Positions 16,546 to 25,124 of a stretch of 34,252 nucleotides of DNA are shown piece by piece. The notes below the pieces were generated by a model. That model was not told the DNA's origin. It did not search any database and worked only from the letters and a program-made list of their open reading frames with translations. The position numbers and the translations under genes are program-made. Source of the DNA: Fidelibacterota bacterium SCGC AAA003-L08 (lineage in GTDB: Bacteria; Fidelibacterota; Marinisomatia; SCGC-AAA003-L08; D37C17); contig ASPJ01000010.1 in NCBI GenBank assembly GCA_000405805.1, forward strand, positions 1 to 34,252. The letters are read 5' to 3'. Every line of letters starts with the position of its first letter. The first letter of the stretch is position 1.

Positions 16546-16619
16546 CCTATTTTATATAAAAACAGAAAATTATTTAATAAAATATTTATAAATTTAAACT
16601 ACTAAAGAGGAGTACAATT

Positions 16620-16928
16620 ATGAGATTACTATTATTATTAACTACAACTACATTGCTTTTCTCTGCAACATCCAGCTTTAATGTTGATGGAATGATGTGT
16701 GGAGTAGGATGTGTAAATAAAATTAAAAAACATGTAGGCTCACTTGATGGTGTTAAAAAATGTGATGTAAATTTTAAAAAAGCAGTAATGACAGTAGAAT
16801 ACGATGAAGCACAATTGAATGATAAACTAATTATAAAAAAGTTGCATGAAAATACTACTTATTCATGTAGTGTAAAAAAAGAAGAACCTAAAAAAGGATT
16901 ATTAAAAAGAATATTTAGCTGGTTCTAA
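16620..16928 (+). CDS. Exported heavy-metal-associated (HMA) domain protein
   Basis: The 102-residue product has a signal peptide (MRLLLLLTTTTLLFSATSS) followed by one HMA fold: FNVDGMMC27-GVG-C31-VNKIKKHVGSLDGVKKCDVNF, then KKAVMTVEY. The metal motif is CxxxC, not the classical CxxC, a variant also seen in Bacteroidetes proteins. The C-terminus is basic (KKGLLKRIFSWF) and may touch the membrane. It probably binds copper or another soft metal in the periplasm. An AGAGGAG site precedes the ATG. lgt follows after 23 bases; whether they share a transcript is unclear. Confidence 0.82.
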   Translation: MRLLLLLTTTTLLFSATSSFNVDGMMCGVGCVNKIKKHVGSLDGVKKCDVNFKKAVMTVEYDEAQLNDKLIIKKLHENTTYSCSVKKEEPKKGLLKRIFSWF

Positions 16929-16951
16929 TTTTTAAATTATTTAAATAAACT

Positions 16952-17749
16952 ATGTACCCTATTATATATGATTTCACAGGATGGCCTCTCTTGGATGGAC
17001 TGCAAATTTCATCGTATGGACTAATGCTTGTTATTGCATTTTTAACGTGTAATTATCTCGCTCGTAGAGACTTAGTCAAAAAAAATAAAAATCCCAATAT
17101 AGCAGATGATATTACATTCCGAGCTGCTATTGGTGGAATCATAGGTTCAAAAATATATTATCTGATTGAAAACCCGGGTTCAATGAATGATTTATTGAAT
17201 GCATCCAGCATTATAGAAACTATATCAATATTTGGTTCTGGCCTAGTATTTCTTGGCGGATTAATTGGAGGAATGATATCTGTAACTCTTTATCTTCGAA
17301 AAAATAATATCCCGTGGCTTGAAGCAGCAGATTGGGTTGCGCCTTATTTAGCTCTAGGGCATGGAATTGGTAGAATTGGTTGTTTCCTAGTAGGTGATTG
17401 TGAAGGGACTAAATGTAGTTTACCATGGGCTGTTACATTTCCAGAAAATAGCATGATAGGAGGTATCCCACTCCACCCTACTCAGCTATATGAATTTGGA
17501 GTATATACTCTGATTTTTGGATATTTAATATATATTAGAAATAAGAATAAATATGATGGACTACTTATGTTTGAATACTTATTCCTTGTTGGACTATCAA
17601 GATTTCTTATTGAGTTTGTAAGAGTCAACCCTCGATATGAACATTTTTTCAATCTATCAGGAGCTCAAGTGATTTCTGTCATCATGATGATTATCGGGAC
17701 TTATTTTATGTATATAAACAGATTGAAGCTTAGAGAAACAGTTTCTTAA
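16952..17749 (+). CDS. lgt: Prolipoprotein diacylglyceryl transferase (Lgt)
   Basis: The 265-residue product is a multi-span inner-membrane enzyme. It transfers diacylglycerol from phosphatidylglycerol to the lipobox cysteine of prolipoproteins, the first step of lipoprotein maturation. Family marks are the N-terminal SYGLMLVIAF, the GGxIGSKIYY span, the signature HGIGRIGCFLVGDCEG and the HPTQLYE segment. The usual Asn of GRIGNF is Cys here, a tolerated variant. Length is normal. It is needed by the several lipoproteins encoded nearby. Its 3' end overlaps the convergent dihydroorotase gene by 4 bases. Confidence 0.94.
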   Translation: MYPIIYDFTGWPLLDGLQISSYGLMLVIAFLTCNYLARRDLVKKNKNPNIADDITFRAAIGGIIGSKIYYLIENPGSMNDLLNASSIIETISIFGSGLVFLGGLIGGMISVTLYLRKNNIPWLEAADWVAPYLALGHGIGRIGCFLVGDCEGTKCSLPWAVTFPENSMIGGIPLHPTQLYEFGVYTLIFGYLIYIRNKNKYDGLLMFEYLFLVGLSRFLIEFVRVNPRYEHFFNLSGAQVISVIMMIIGTYFMYINRLKLRETVS

Positions 17750-19055
17750 GAACTAAATTCTACTTCTTTTCCACGAATATCTAAATTTAATTTATTATTG
17801 TCATAGACAATGTTTCCATTGACAATAGTTGTAATAGGCCAGCCTTTGGTTGTTTTTCCATCAAATGCTGTCCATCCACACTTAGAATACATATCTTTAT
17901 TCATTATAGTATTTTCTTTATTCATATCAACAATAGTTATATCTGCATCATACCCAGTTCTCAAAAACCCTTTATTCTTAATATTATAAAGTTCCGCAGG
18001 GTTTTCGCACATCCATTTTACAACATCTTCTAAGTTAATTGCCTCATTAGAAACCTCATTAAGCATAAGAGTGAGTGATGTTTGAACTCCAGGCATACCT
18101 GATGGAGCCTGCCCATAGGGTTTATTTTTTTCTTCGATTGTATGAGGAGCATGATCAGTTGCAATACAATTAATAGTTCCATCTTTAAGGCCTGCCCATA
18201 ATTCTTTTTGATGATATTTTTCTCTTATTGGAGGATTCATCTGTCCAAAAGATCCAATTTCATTATAAATATCAGGAGAATATAATAATAAATGTTGAGG
18301 TGTTGTTTCTGCTGTTATTAATCCTGTAGATTTATGTTTCCTAAGGAATTCAACTTCTTCAGCTGTACTTAAGTGTAAAATATGTAATCGTTTATTAAAC
18401 TTAATAGCAAGTTCAACGGCTTTTGTTGTAGCTTTAACAGCAGCCTCTACAGGCCTAGCATCAGGATGATTAGTAAAGCTATCACCTGTTACAGACTTCT
18501 CCGCTTCTTTTAGCGTTTTTTCATCTTCAGCATGGACAGCTATAATCTTATTACAAACACTGAAGATATCAGCAAGAATATCATCGTCGTCAACTAATAA
18601 ATCGCCAGTCGAGCTACCCATAAATATTTTCAAACCACAATTATTATTTAACTTTTTAATCTCATCTAAATTATCCTTTGTTGCTCCTAAAAAGAAGCTA
18701 TAATTAACTAGACTCTTCTTGGATGCATCATTATTTTTATCATTCAATCTTTCAATGGTTGTTGTTGATGGATTTGTATTCGGCATTTCGAAGAAAGTAG
18801 TTACACTGCTGCTGCCATTGATCCTGTATGCAGATCTTCTTTATGAGTTAATCCTGGATCTCTAAAATGAACTTGGGGATCAATAATACCAGGGAATAAA
18901 TATTTATCCTCAGCATCTATTACATGGTCAGCCTCCATATCTAATACTAATCCAATTTCTATTATTATCCCATTAGAAATAAATATATCAGACTTTGAAA
19001 TTCCACTAGAGCTAACTAGTGAACCATTTTTGATTAATAAAGATTTATTCTGCAT
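17746..19055 (-). pseudogene. pyrC: Dihydroorotase (Bacteroidetes type), interrupted by a frameshift
   Basis: Two adjacent frames together make a dihydroorotase. The first (19055 to 18801, 84 residues) has the N-terminal amidohydrolase part with DPQVHFRDPGLTHKEDL, in which the first zinc-ligand His is Gln, as I recall for Bacteroidetes-type enzymes. The second (346 residues from 18786, but coding from about 18800) continues VTTFFEMPNTNPSTTT and includes HxLHLSTAEE, ETTPQHLL and ATDHAPHT. The break is in a GCAGCAGCAG tract near 18800, where one base (mod 3) is missing; comparison with AxGGVT in the family suggests 4 or 7 bases lost. The enzyme closes carbamoyl aspartate to dihydroorotate in pyrimidine synthesis. 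It may be a real pseudogene or an assembly error; all other motifs are intact. Confidence 0.85.
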
Positions 19056-19129
19056 TATTTATAGTATTAATTTATTTTAATTACAAATAATTAAGTAGGG
19101 TTTTATTTAATTTAAAAAATAATTGAAAT

Positions 19130-20194
19130 TTAATAAACAAGAAGCATTTTTCTACTATCTACCTCTAGTCCATTAAGCATTAATTTATAGATGTACATAC
19201 CAGATGGTATTTTTTGACCTTTACTATTATTCCCATCCCAGAAAATAACATAGCTCCCTGCATTCTTAAAACCTTTATCTAAGGTGAGTATATTCTTTCC
19301 ATTAAGATCAAATATATCAATGAGAATATTGGAAGGCTCTGATATAGAATATTCAATCAAAGTTGATGGATTAAATGGGTTTGGATAGTTTTGTGATAAA
19401 GAAAATTTATTAATTGAAACTTTCTCATCAAAACCTAGAACAGCATCTTCACAATCAATACCAATACATATACCATCGCAATCATAATCTTCCATAGGAT
19501 ATTCACACCCCTGATTAATACTGGCCATTATATCATAATTACATGCTGTGTCATCAGTGCATCCAGAACAAGTAGAATTATTACCATCACATTCGCCACA
19601 ATCATCATGCCCAAGTGTACATGGAGATACCTCATCAAAAAATATTGTAATATAACCACTCGTTCCATTTTGACTATAATAATCTATAGCCCAAAATTTA
19701 TAAAATGTATCCCCCATTCCAGATCGTACAATAAATTGATTATCTGTATAATTCATTGTATAATTATCATCTATATCAATTATTCCCCATGTTTCCAGTG
19801 ATGGATTTGCTATTCCAGCCCCATAATAATGTTCTTCAATGCCATCCCCATCAGTATCAGGAGTTACGTAATAAAAAGTATTTACTAAATCATCTTTTTC
19901 AAAAAATGAATTTTCGGGGACTTCATTAACTGAATTATATAAGCTAGTAGTCCAGGTGTTTATTGAATCAACATATGCCCCTCCATTACCATTTCCAGAC
20001 AAACCGCTATTGGTTCTAAAGTGATAACGCTGACAAGCTATGTCCCAACCTAAATTATCTTCTGGAGAAATTGGGTCAACTTCTGAACCCAAAGATAAAT
20101 TAATATATACCCAATGATCATAATCACTTGCATTTATTACCATACTAGCAGATAATAAAAAATTTAACAATAGTATAATTATACTAAACTTCAT
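19130..20194 (-). CDS. HmuY-like haem-binding protein with Cys-rich linker and type IX sorting tail
   Basis: The 354-residue product starts with a signal peptide. Residues 24-185 match the HmuY family (DHWVYINLSLG ... DNLGWDIACQRYHFRTNSG ... GNGNGGAYV), known in Porphyromonas as a haem-capturing partner of the receptor HmuR. Residues 190-252 are a Cys-rich linker (DDCGECDGNNSTCSGC, TACNYDI). The last 85 residues are a type IX-like sorting domain (LSQNYPNPFNPSTLIEYSI ... GSYVIFWDGNN ... GMYIYKL). HmuY itself is a lipoprotein; here surface display would use the sorting tail. It starts 8 bases after the receptor stop and is co-transcribed with it. The haem-ligand residues cannot be fixed by eye. 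Confidence 0.85.
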   Translation of the reverse strand: MKFSIIILLLNFLLSASMVINASDYDHWVYINLSLGSEVDPISPEDNLGWDIACQRYHFRTNSGLSGNGNGGAYVDSINTWTTSLYNSVNEVPENSFFEKDDLVNTFYYVTPDTDGDGIEEHYYGAGIANPSLETWGIIDIDDNYTMNYTDNQFIVRSGMGDTFYKFWAIDYYSQNGTSGYITIFFDEVSPCTLGHDDCGECDGNNSTCSGCTDDTACNYDIMASINQGCEYPMEDYDCDGICIGIDCEDAVLGFDEKVSINKFSLSQNYPNPFNPSTLIEYSISEPSNILIDIFDLNGKNILTLDKGFKNAGSYVIFWDGNNSKGQKIPSGMYIYKLMLNGLEVDSRKMLLVY

Positions 20195-20202
20195 ATCTGA
20201 AT

Positions 20203-22428
20203 TTATATACTAACTCCTAAATTAAAATAGATTCTTCTCCCCGGATCTGTCGTTGTTAAAATGTCCGTATTTGTCCTGTTAGCGTCCAAATAATTAAATA
20301 TATTTTTTAGACCTAACTTTATAAAAAATCTAGATTTTTTATATGCAATCAACATATCTGTTATATAATAAGATTGCAAATGTATTTTAACAATCCTTTC
20401 TAATGATTGATCATAAGTATAAACATCTTTGCTGCTATTATATTTTGCAGAAAGCATTACACTGGTATTAGAAAAAATATCATATTGCATTCTTATATTA
20501 AACGTATGATGACTTATCCCCTCAATAAATTCCTTTTTATCTGCCTTCCCATCAGTATAGCTATAGATAAAATCAATTCCCAATTTATTAAAGTCCTCCT
20601 GCATAGTAATATTGCAACCATATAAATTAACTAAATTACTATTATCATAATATAATGCTGTCTTCGTACTATCTTCTAAATCAGCATCATATCTAGTATA
20701 TATCATGTCTGCAATATTATTAATATATATTTCTATATAAGAATTCGCTAATTCTCGAGATTCAAAAGATATTGCGTAATAGTTTGACAATGATGGGCTA
20801 AGTTTAGAATTTCCATATATTGGGAAAATATGATCAGTTTTCTTATAATACATTTCTTTCAAAGAAGGTATCCTGTAGCCCTGGCTGTAGTTTAGCCTTA
20901 AATTATAGTTTCCCAACTGCCTACGCAATGATACTGATGGAATAATTCGTATGGGATATAAATCATTTCTCATTAGCCTAATTCCTGCAACTAATTCATT
21001 TTCTGAAATTTGAAATTTATTAGTAAAAAATATAGAATACTCATCAGTAAGTCTTTTATTTCCATCAAGGAGAGTTGATTGTTCAAGAACTTCATCCCCA
21101 TCAGGCCCTATTATATCAGATGACTGATATATTTCTCTAACATATTCAAATCCAATGTGAAAGAAATAATTATTAATAGCTATATTAGATAATACTGAGA
21201 AATCATATCTTGTGGCTAGGGCTGAAAAAATTGTTTTCCCATCTGAGTTCTGAGCGTAGGGGTAAGGATTATTGTAATAAGGATAATAAAAACTTTTTTG
21301 ATAAACTTCTTTTGATGATTTTATTTCTAAACTAGATAGATTATTAAATTGATACCTCATGATCAAAGCATGCATTAAATCTTGATAAACTGGATTTTCT
21401 GTTGACAAATCAAGCATATAATAGTCATCTTCTAATAGAACGCCATTTTCATCTTGATAAACTCGATGATGTTTTATTTTGTTAATATTTTTAATGTAAT
21501 ATTTGTTAGTATAGTTAATATTGAATTTATTTTTACTATAGAATAGAGAATTCTTTATTTTATAATACATATTTTCATTTAGAGTTAATATTTCTTTAGA
21601 AAAATCTGTTAAATCATATCCAGGTGATTCATTGCAGTCTAAATGCAATTTATAATTAAAATTATATAATTTAGCTCCAACATTAAATGAGTATGTTTTT
21701 ACAATTGGAAAATCATATGAATAAGATGCTTGCATAGAAAATTTCTTCTTATTTTTTTTAGTAATAATATTAATTATACCCCCTATTGAGTCAGAGCCGT
21801 ATAAAGTCGACATGCCGCTTCTGATAATTTCAATTCTTTCAATATCAGATACATCTATCATAGAAAAATCAATATTCCCTGCAAATTCTCCTGCAATTTT
21901 ATTCCCATCAACCATAAAAACTATGGATTTATTATCTAAACCTTGAATGGTAATTTTATCCCCATGAGAGTCATAAGTTTTTTGAACATTAGGAATAGCA
22001 AACTCCATGATATCCTCAATTAAGTTATAAGGAGAGCTTTGAATTTCATCGCTAGTTATAACATGAGTAATAATAGGAGTGTCTTTAATATATGATTCAT
22101 AACCTAACGCTGTAACCACAATTTGTTGCATATCCATTATTTTTTTATCAAGATATATTATAATTGTATTTGAATCAAGAGAATTCACATTAATTTCTTT
22201 AGAAACATATCCTACATGAGATACTGATAAAATAATCCGTTCACTTATTGGAAGAGAAATTTTAAAATATCCTGAAGCATCTGTAACAGATCCTGTGGAA
22301 GATTCCTTAATGTATATTTCTACATCAAGTATTCCTTCTCCTGTAGCATCATATGCATAACCATCAATAATATTTTCTGATGATAATAAAAATGAAATAA
22401 GTAGGCTAATAGATAAATATTTTTTCAT
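20203..22428 (-). CDS. TonB-dependent outer-membrane receptor, probably for haem
   Basis: The 741-residue product has a signal peptide and a carboxypeptidase-regulatory-like domain (residues 20-100, IDGYAYDATGEGILDVEIYIK). The plug follows (residues 108-225, YESYIKDTPIITHVITSDEI ... IERIEIIRSGMSTLYGSDS, IGGIINIITKK), then a long 22-strand-type barrel ending in GRRIYFNLGVSI. In the barrel, GYRIPSLKEMYY and GNSKLSPS resemble the FRAP and NPNL boxes of haem receptors such as HmuR/HemR. With the HmuY-like gene directly downstream and haem oxygenase nearby, haem is the likely substrate. A stable hairpin lies before it, after the Cys-rich gene. It is probably iron-regulated through the palindrome at 23556. 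Confidence 0.92.
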   Translation of the reverse strand: MKKYLSISLLISFLLSSENIIDGYAYDATGEGILDVEIYIKESSTGSVTDASGYFKISLPISERIILSVSHVGYVSKEINVNSLDSNTIIIYLDKKIMDMQQIVVTALGYESYIKDTPIITHVITSDEIQSSPYNLIEDIMEFAIPNVQKTYDSHGDKITIQGLDNKSIVFMVDGNKIAGEFAGNIDFSMIDVSDIERIEIIRSGMSTLYGSDSIGGIINIITKKNKKKFSMQASYSYDFPIVKTYSFNVGAKLYNFNYKLHLDCNESPGYDLTDFSKEILTLNENMYYKIKNSLFYSKNKFNINYTNKYYIKNINKIKHHRVYQDENGVLLEDDYYMLDLSTENPVYQDLMHALIMRYQFNNLSSLEIKSSKEVYQKSFYYPYYNNPYPYAQNSDGKTIFSALATRYDFSVLSNIAINNYFFHIGFEYVREIYQSSDIIGPDGDEVLEQSTLLDGNKRLTDEYSIFFTNKFQISENELVAGIRLMRNDLYPIRIIPSVSLRRQLGNYNLRLNYSQGYRIPSLKEMYYKKTDHIFPIYGNSKLSPSLSNYYAISFESRELANSYIEIYINNIADMIYTRYDADLEDSTKTALYYDNSNLVNLYGCNITMQEDFNKLGIDFIYSYTDGKADKKEFIEGISHHTFNIRMQYDIFSNTSVMLSAKYNSSKDVYTYDQSLERIVKIHLQSYYITDMLIAYKKSRFFIKLGLKNIFNYLDANRTNTDILTTTDPGRRIYFNLGVSI

Positions 22429-22441
22429 GATAGATAAAAAT

Positions 22442-22489
22442 AAGCCTTTTAAAAATCAATCACTTGAGGCAATTAATATTAAAAGGCTT
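22442..22489 (-). terminator. Inverted repeat between Cys-rich gene and receptor gene (attenuator or processing hairpin)
   Basis: AAGCCTTTTAA (22442-22452) and TTAAAAGGCTT (22479-22489) pair over 11 bp around a 26-base loop. On the minus strand the stem is followed by ATTTTTATC, a weak T run. It may reduce read-through into the receptor gene, or protect mRNA ends, giving different levels for the two products. Confidence 0.55.
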
Positions 22490-22525
22490 TATAATTTATA
22501 ATATAATAAAAACTATTATATTGTG

Positions 22526-23524
22526 TTAATTCCCTCCTAAAATAATTCCAACTAACGTAACAATGTCCATAATGTTGACGATGCCGTCATCATTAACATC
22601 ACCGCATAAGATAATATCAAATGTGTCATGACTAAGAATGGATCCTACCATATCAACAATATCAATAACATTCAAGGTGCCATCACCATTAACGTCTCCA
22701 ATCAAATTACATTCAAAACAATTTTCATCCCAATAAGGATTACTTGGATTATTAGGCATTACCTCGATTTCAGTTGGTCCATCACAAGGAAAATCATAAG
22801 AAACTGCATGAGTAACATAATCATAGCAATAAGAAAGTTCACAGTCCCCACAATCATCAATCATTGCATTCCCATTAACCGCTTCATTGCAATCTGTACA
22901 AGTTGCATTCCAATACGGATTAGATGGATCATCTGGCATAACTAACATCACCGTAGCTCCTTCACAAGGAAAATCATAAGAAACTTCATGAGTGACATAA
23001 TCATAACAATATGCTGATTGACAAAGACCACAATCATCTACCATGGAATATCCTCCACAGTTACCTTCGCAATCTGCTACCTCTCCATCTGAACATTCCA
23101 CTTCATCACAAGAGCTATTCCAATATGGATCCCCTGCATTTTCTCCAGGGACAACCCAAACTAATCCACTGTCTGAACATTCAGATTGAGTTATGTCATA
23201 ATAGGGAATATGAACACTGAAATCATAACAGTATTCCATCCAGCAATCACCACAATTATCTTCATAAAAACTTTCAGGACAAGATTCACAATAATTATTG
23301 AAAAATAGATCCTCCTCATTTCCAGGGACTACCCATATTGAAGTAGTTCCAGAACAAGATTCTTCTGTCAAATCATACAATATTTCATAAGTTGTATAAT
23401 TATAACAATAAGGCAACCAACAATCACCACAATCATCTTCATATAAAACTTGAGAGTCAATTATTTGAGGGCAAGATGAATATAAAAAAGAAAAAATAAA
23501 TAGATATTTCAAAGTATTAAACAT
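22526..23524 (-). CDS. Exported Cys-rich four-repeat protein with dockerin-like tail, first gene of the haem-uptake operon
   Basis: The 332-residue product has a signal peptide with a possible lipobox (YSSC, Cys18). Four modules of about 60-74 residues begin near residues 31, 90, 164 and 224. Each reads DxCGxCxxxYCY(D/N)(Y/F) then ...YD...C...(V/M)xPxxPxNPYWNxxC. Modules 3 and 4 are nearly identical (YCYDYVTHxVSYDFPC). The tail (275-332) has two dockerin-like loops (DVNGDGTLNVIDIVDMVG, DVNDDGIVNIMDIVTLVG). I know no named family for the module. Its place behind a Fur-like box and before the receptor and HmuY-like genes suggests a role in binding haem or iron at the cell surface, through the Cys/Tyr/His-rich modules. 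This function is inference. Confidence 0.82.
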   Translation of the reverse strand: MFNTLKYLFIFSFLYSSCPQIIDSQVLYEDDCGDCWLPYCYNYTTYEILYDLTEESCSGTTSIWVVPGNEEDLFFNNYCESCPESFYEDNCGDCWMEYCYDFSVHIPYYDITQSECSDSGLVWVVPGENAGDPYWNSSCDEVECSDGEVADCEGNCGGYSMVDDCGLCQSAYCYDYVTHEVSYDFPCEGATVMLVMPDDPSNPYWNATCTDCNEAVNGNAMIDDCGDCELSYCYDYVTHAVSYDFPCDGPTEIEVMPNNPSNPYWDENCFECNLIGDVNGDGTLNVIDIVDMVGSILSHDTFDIILCGDVNDDGIVNIMDIVTLVGIILGGN

Positions 23525-23555
23525 ATAAGGTCCTTGTATTTCAAGTCTTTATTCT

Positions 23556-23576
23556 AATTGAGAACTATTCTCAATT
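23556..23576. promoter_or_regulatory. Fur-box-like palindrome upstream of the haem-uptake operon
   Basis: Nine-base arms AATTGAGAA and TTCTCAATT are perfect around CTA. The core TGAGAACTATTCTCA is a near match to the 7-1-7 Fur pattern. It lies 32 bases upstream of the start of the Cys-rich gene (23524, minus strand), in promoter position. The arms equal those of the site at 25125. Confidence 0.75.
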
Positions 23577-23650
23577 ATAAATTAAAAAAACTTTAAGACA
23601 TAATACAATATATTTTTCGAACTATTATTCGGTTTTTAAAATTACTGGTA

Positions 23651-24250
23651 TTATACTCTAGGTTTTGAAAGAAGTAGATTAGAAATCATTAGTTCAAATT
23701 CTTGTTCGGTTAACTTATCCTTTTTTCCCAGTAATAATTCATGAAACAATCCTCCTATTGCATGTAAAATTACTTTAGGATCTAAATCTATAAAACAACC
23801 TTCTTTACAGCCTTGCTCTATAGTGCTTTCAAGAACTGAATAGAGTCTTTCTTGATATGTTTTCCAAGGCAAATTCTCGGTACTCTGTATATAATTAGGA
23901 GCTGTAAATAAAAATTTATATAAATTTCTGTTTTTTTTTACAATATGGCATATTTGCTCTAAAATTTCAAAAATTTTTCTTTTTGGGGGACTATTATTTA
24001 AAATAGTCTCTTCAACTTCTAGCCATAAAGATTGCCAGCCAGTAACCATAATCTCAGAATACACCTCATCTTTTGATGGATAATAATAATATAAAGTTGC
24101 TTTGCCAAATCCAGCTTCAATAGCAATTTCTTCCATCGTTGTTTTATCTATTCCATCTCTATGAAAAACAGATAATGCAGCATCAATTATTCGTTTCTTT
24201 CTTGCCAATCTTTCTTCTTTTTTTCTTTCACTAATCAATCTTAACTCCAT
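23651..24250 (-). CDS. TetR-family transcriptional regulator
   Basis: The 199-residue product has an N-terminal TetR helix-turn-helix at residues 18-66 (RKKRIIDAALSVFHRDGIDK, TTMEEIAIEAGFGKATLYYYYPSKDEVY). A helical ligand-binding domain of normal length follows, with a FLFTAPNYIQ loop. It lies between the haem oxygenase gene (ending 24407) and the Cys-rich haem-uptake gene, on the same strand. It may sense haem, a haem product or another hydrophobic ligand and control one of the flanking units. No clear TetR operator was found by eye in the 156-base gap upstream. The ligand is unknown. Confidence 0.93.
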   Translation of the reverse strand: MELRLISERKKEERLARKKRIIDAALSVFHRDGIDKTTMEEIAIEAGFGKATLYYYYPSKDEVYSEIMVTGWQSLWLEVEETILNNSPPKRKIFEILEQICHIVKKNRNLYKFLFTAPNYIQSTENLPWKTYQERLYSVLESTIEQGCKEGCFIDLDPKVILHAIGGLFHELLLGKKDKLTEQEFELMISNLLLSKPRV

Positions 24251-24406
24251 TATTTATTTTTAAACATAAGACGGTATTGTATGTAAAATAGTATATGAAC
24301 CTAATTCAATATACTTATATGTAATTTATTATGGAAGAATAAAATATAATATCAGTAAAAGACTGACTTTGATTGCAGGGGTTATCTTCCAATATTTAAT
24401 TGAAAA

Positions 24407-24952
24407 TTAAGAAAAATGGGATTTTAAAGCGTTAAATAATGCAATAGCTGAATCAAAACAGTTGTCACACTCTTTCACGAAATCTTTATCCTCACGCAAT
24501 TGCAATCTTATAAAGGCCTCTAATTTTTCAGCATTTTGAAATTGATAGTACTTTCCTTCACCAGGGACTCTTGTAGCAATCATTTGCCCTCCCTTCAAAT
24601 CCCCAAGATATCTAACATAAACATGAGCATAAAGTAAATCTACTTCACAAGTATTCAATATATAATCAACATATCTATTTGTTGATTCAAAAACAGGAAT
24701 ATTTTCAATATCTTCTGATAATTCTTTTAAATCTTTCATAATATTAGGAGCTCTCTTTAACTCCTCAGGAATCGGATTTATAGAGCCTTCAACAGTATTA
24801 AACCTATCTTCTAAAGCAGTATAACATTCATGCTGCTGCTTTAAATAAACCGAATACTGTTTAGGGGTAATTTCTCCACTCATCATTAATCCAGCAAACC
24901 ATGATCTTTCAGCGCCTGAATGCTTTGATTGTGTCATTTTCTTTAGACTCAT
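24407..24952 (-). CDS. Haem oxygenase (biliverdin-producing type)
   Basis: The 181-residue all-helical product is in the HO-1/HmuO-like family. Proximal haem ligand His11 lies in QSKHSGAERSWFAGLMMSG, and the distal helix has the glycine motif YLGDLKGGQMIA (G117-D118-L119-K120-G121-G122). It opens haem to biliverdin, CO and ferrous iron using oxygen, in the cytoplasm. It follows a 40-residue membrane protein gene with a 32-base gap; a Fur-like box stands before that gene, so expression is probably induced by iron starvation. With the receptor and HmuY-like genes it forms a haem-to-iron route. No biliverdin reductase is seen nearby. Confidence 0.93.
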   Translation of the reverse strand: MSLKKMTQSKHSGAERSWFAGLMMSGEITPKQYSVYLKQQHECYTALEDRFNTVEGSINPIPEELKRAPNIMKDLKELSEDIENIPVFESTNRYVDYILNTCEVDLLYAHVYVRYLGDLKGGQMIATRVPGEGKYYQFQNAEKLEAFIRLQLREDKDFVKECDNCFDSAIALFNALKSHFS

Positions 24953-24984
24953 AAAATAGTTGCCCCTTTATTTAAATACTTCAT

Positions 24985-25107
24985 TTAATTAGATAGTATA
25001 TTAAACCCAAAGTATATTGCAATCAGCCATAGAATCCCTTTTAATAAAAAAAACATAAAGACTATTACAGCTGATTTTTTACCATATTTTGCAAAAAGTT
25101 TCTTCAT
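24985..25107 (-). CDS. Small single-span membrane protein (40 residues) ahead of haem oxygenase
   Basis: The ATG at 25107 starts 40 codons: a basic N-terminus (MKKLFAKYGKK) and one long span (SAVIVFMFFLLKGILWLIAI), then YFGFNILSN. The stop is 32 bases before the haem oxygenase start, and the Fur-like palindrome is 17 bases upstream of its ATG, so it should be the first gene of the iron-controlled unit. The YGKK-x-AVIV pattern faintly recalls DUF1279 proteins, but it is too short to assign. It could anchor or regulate haem oxygenase at the membrane. Gene callers would often skip it. Confidence 0.6.
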   Translation of the reverse strand: MKKLFAKYGKKSAVIVFMFFLLKGILWLIAIYFGFNILSN

Positions 25108-25124
25108 ATCTATATTTAAAATTT

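Noticed and set aside
22628..22945. Plus-strand frames opposite the Cys-repeat haem-operon gene (also 23011-23220)
   Set aside because: Shadows of the repeated modules on the minus strand.
24251..24406. TetR operator or small gene upstream of the TetR gene
   Set aside because: No convincing long palindrome and no frame with a start and coding character was seen in this 156-base gap.
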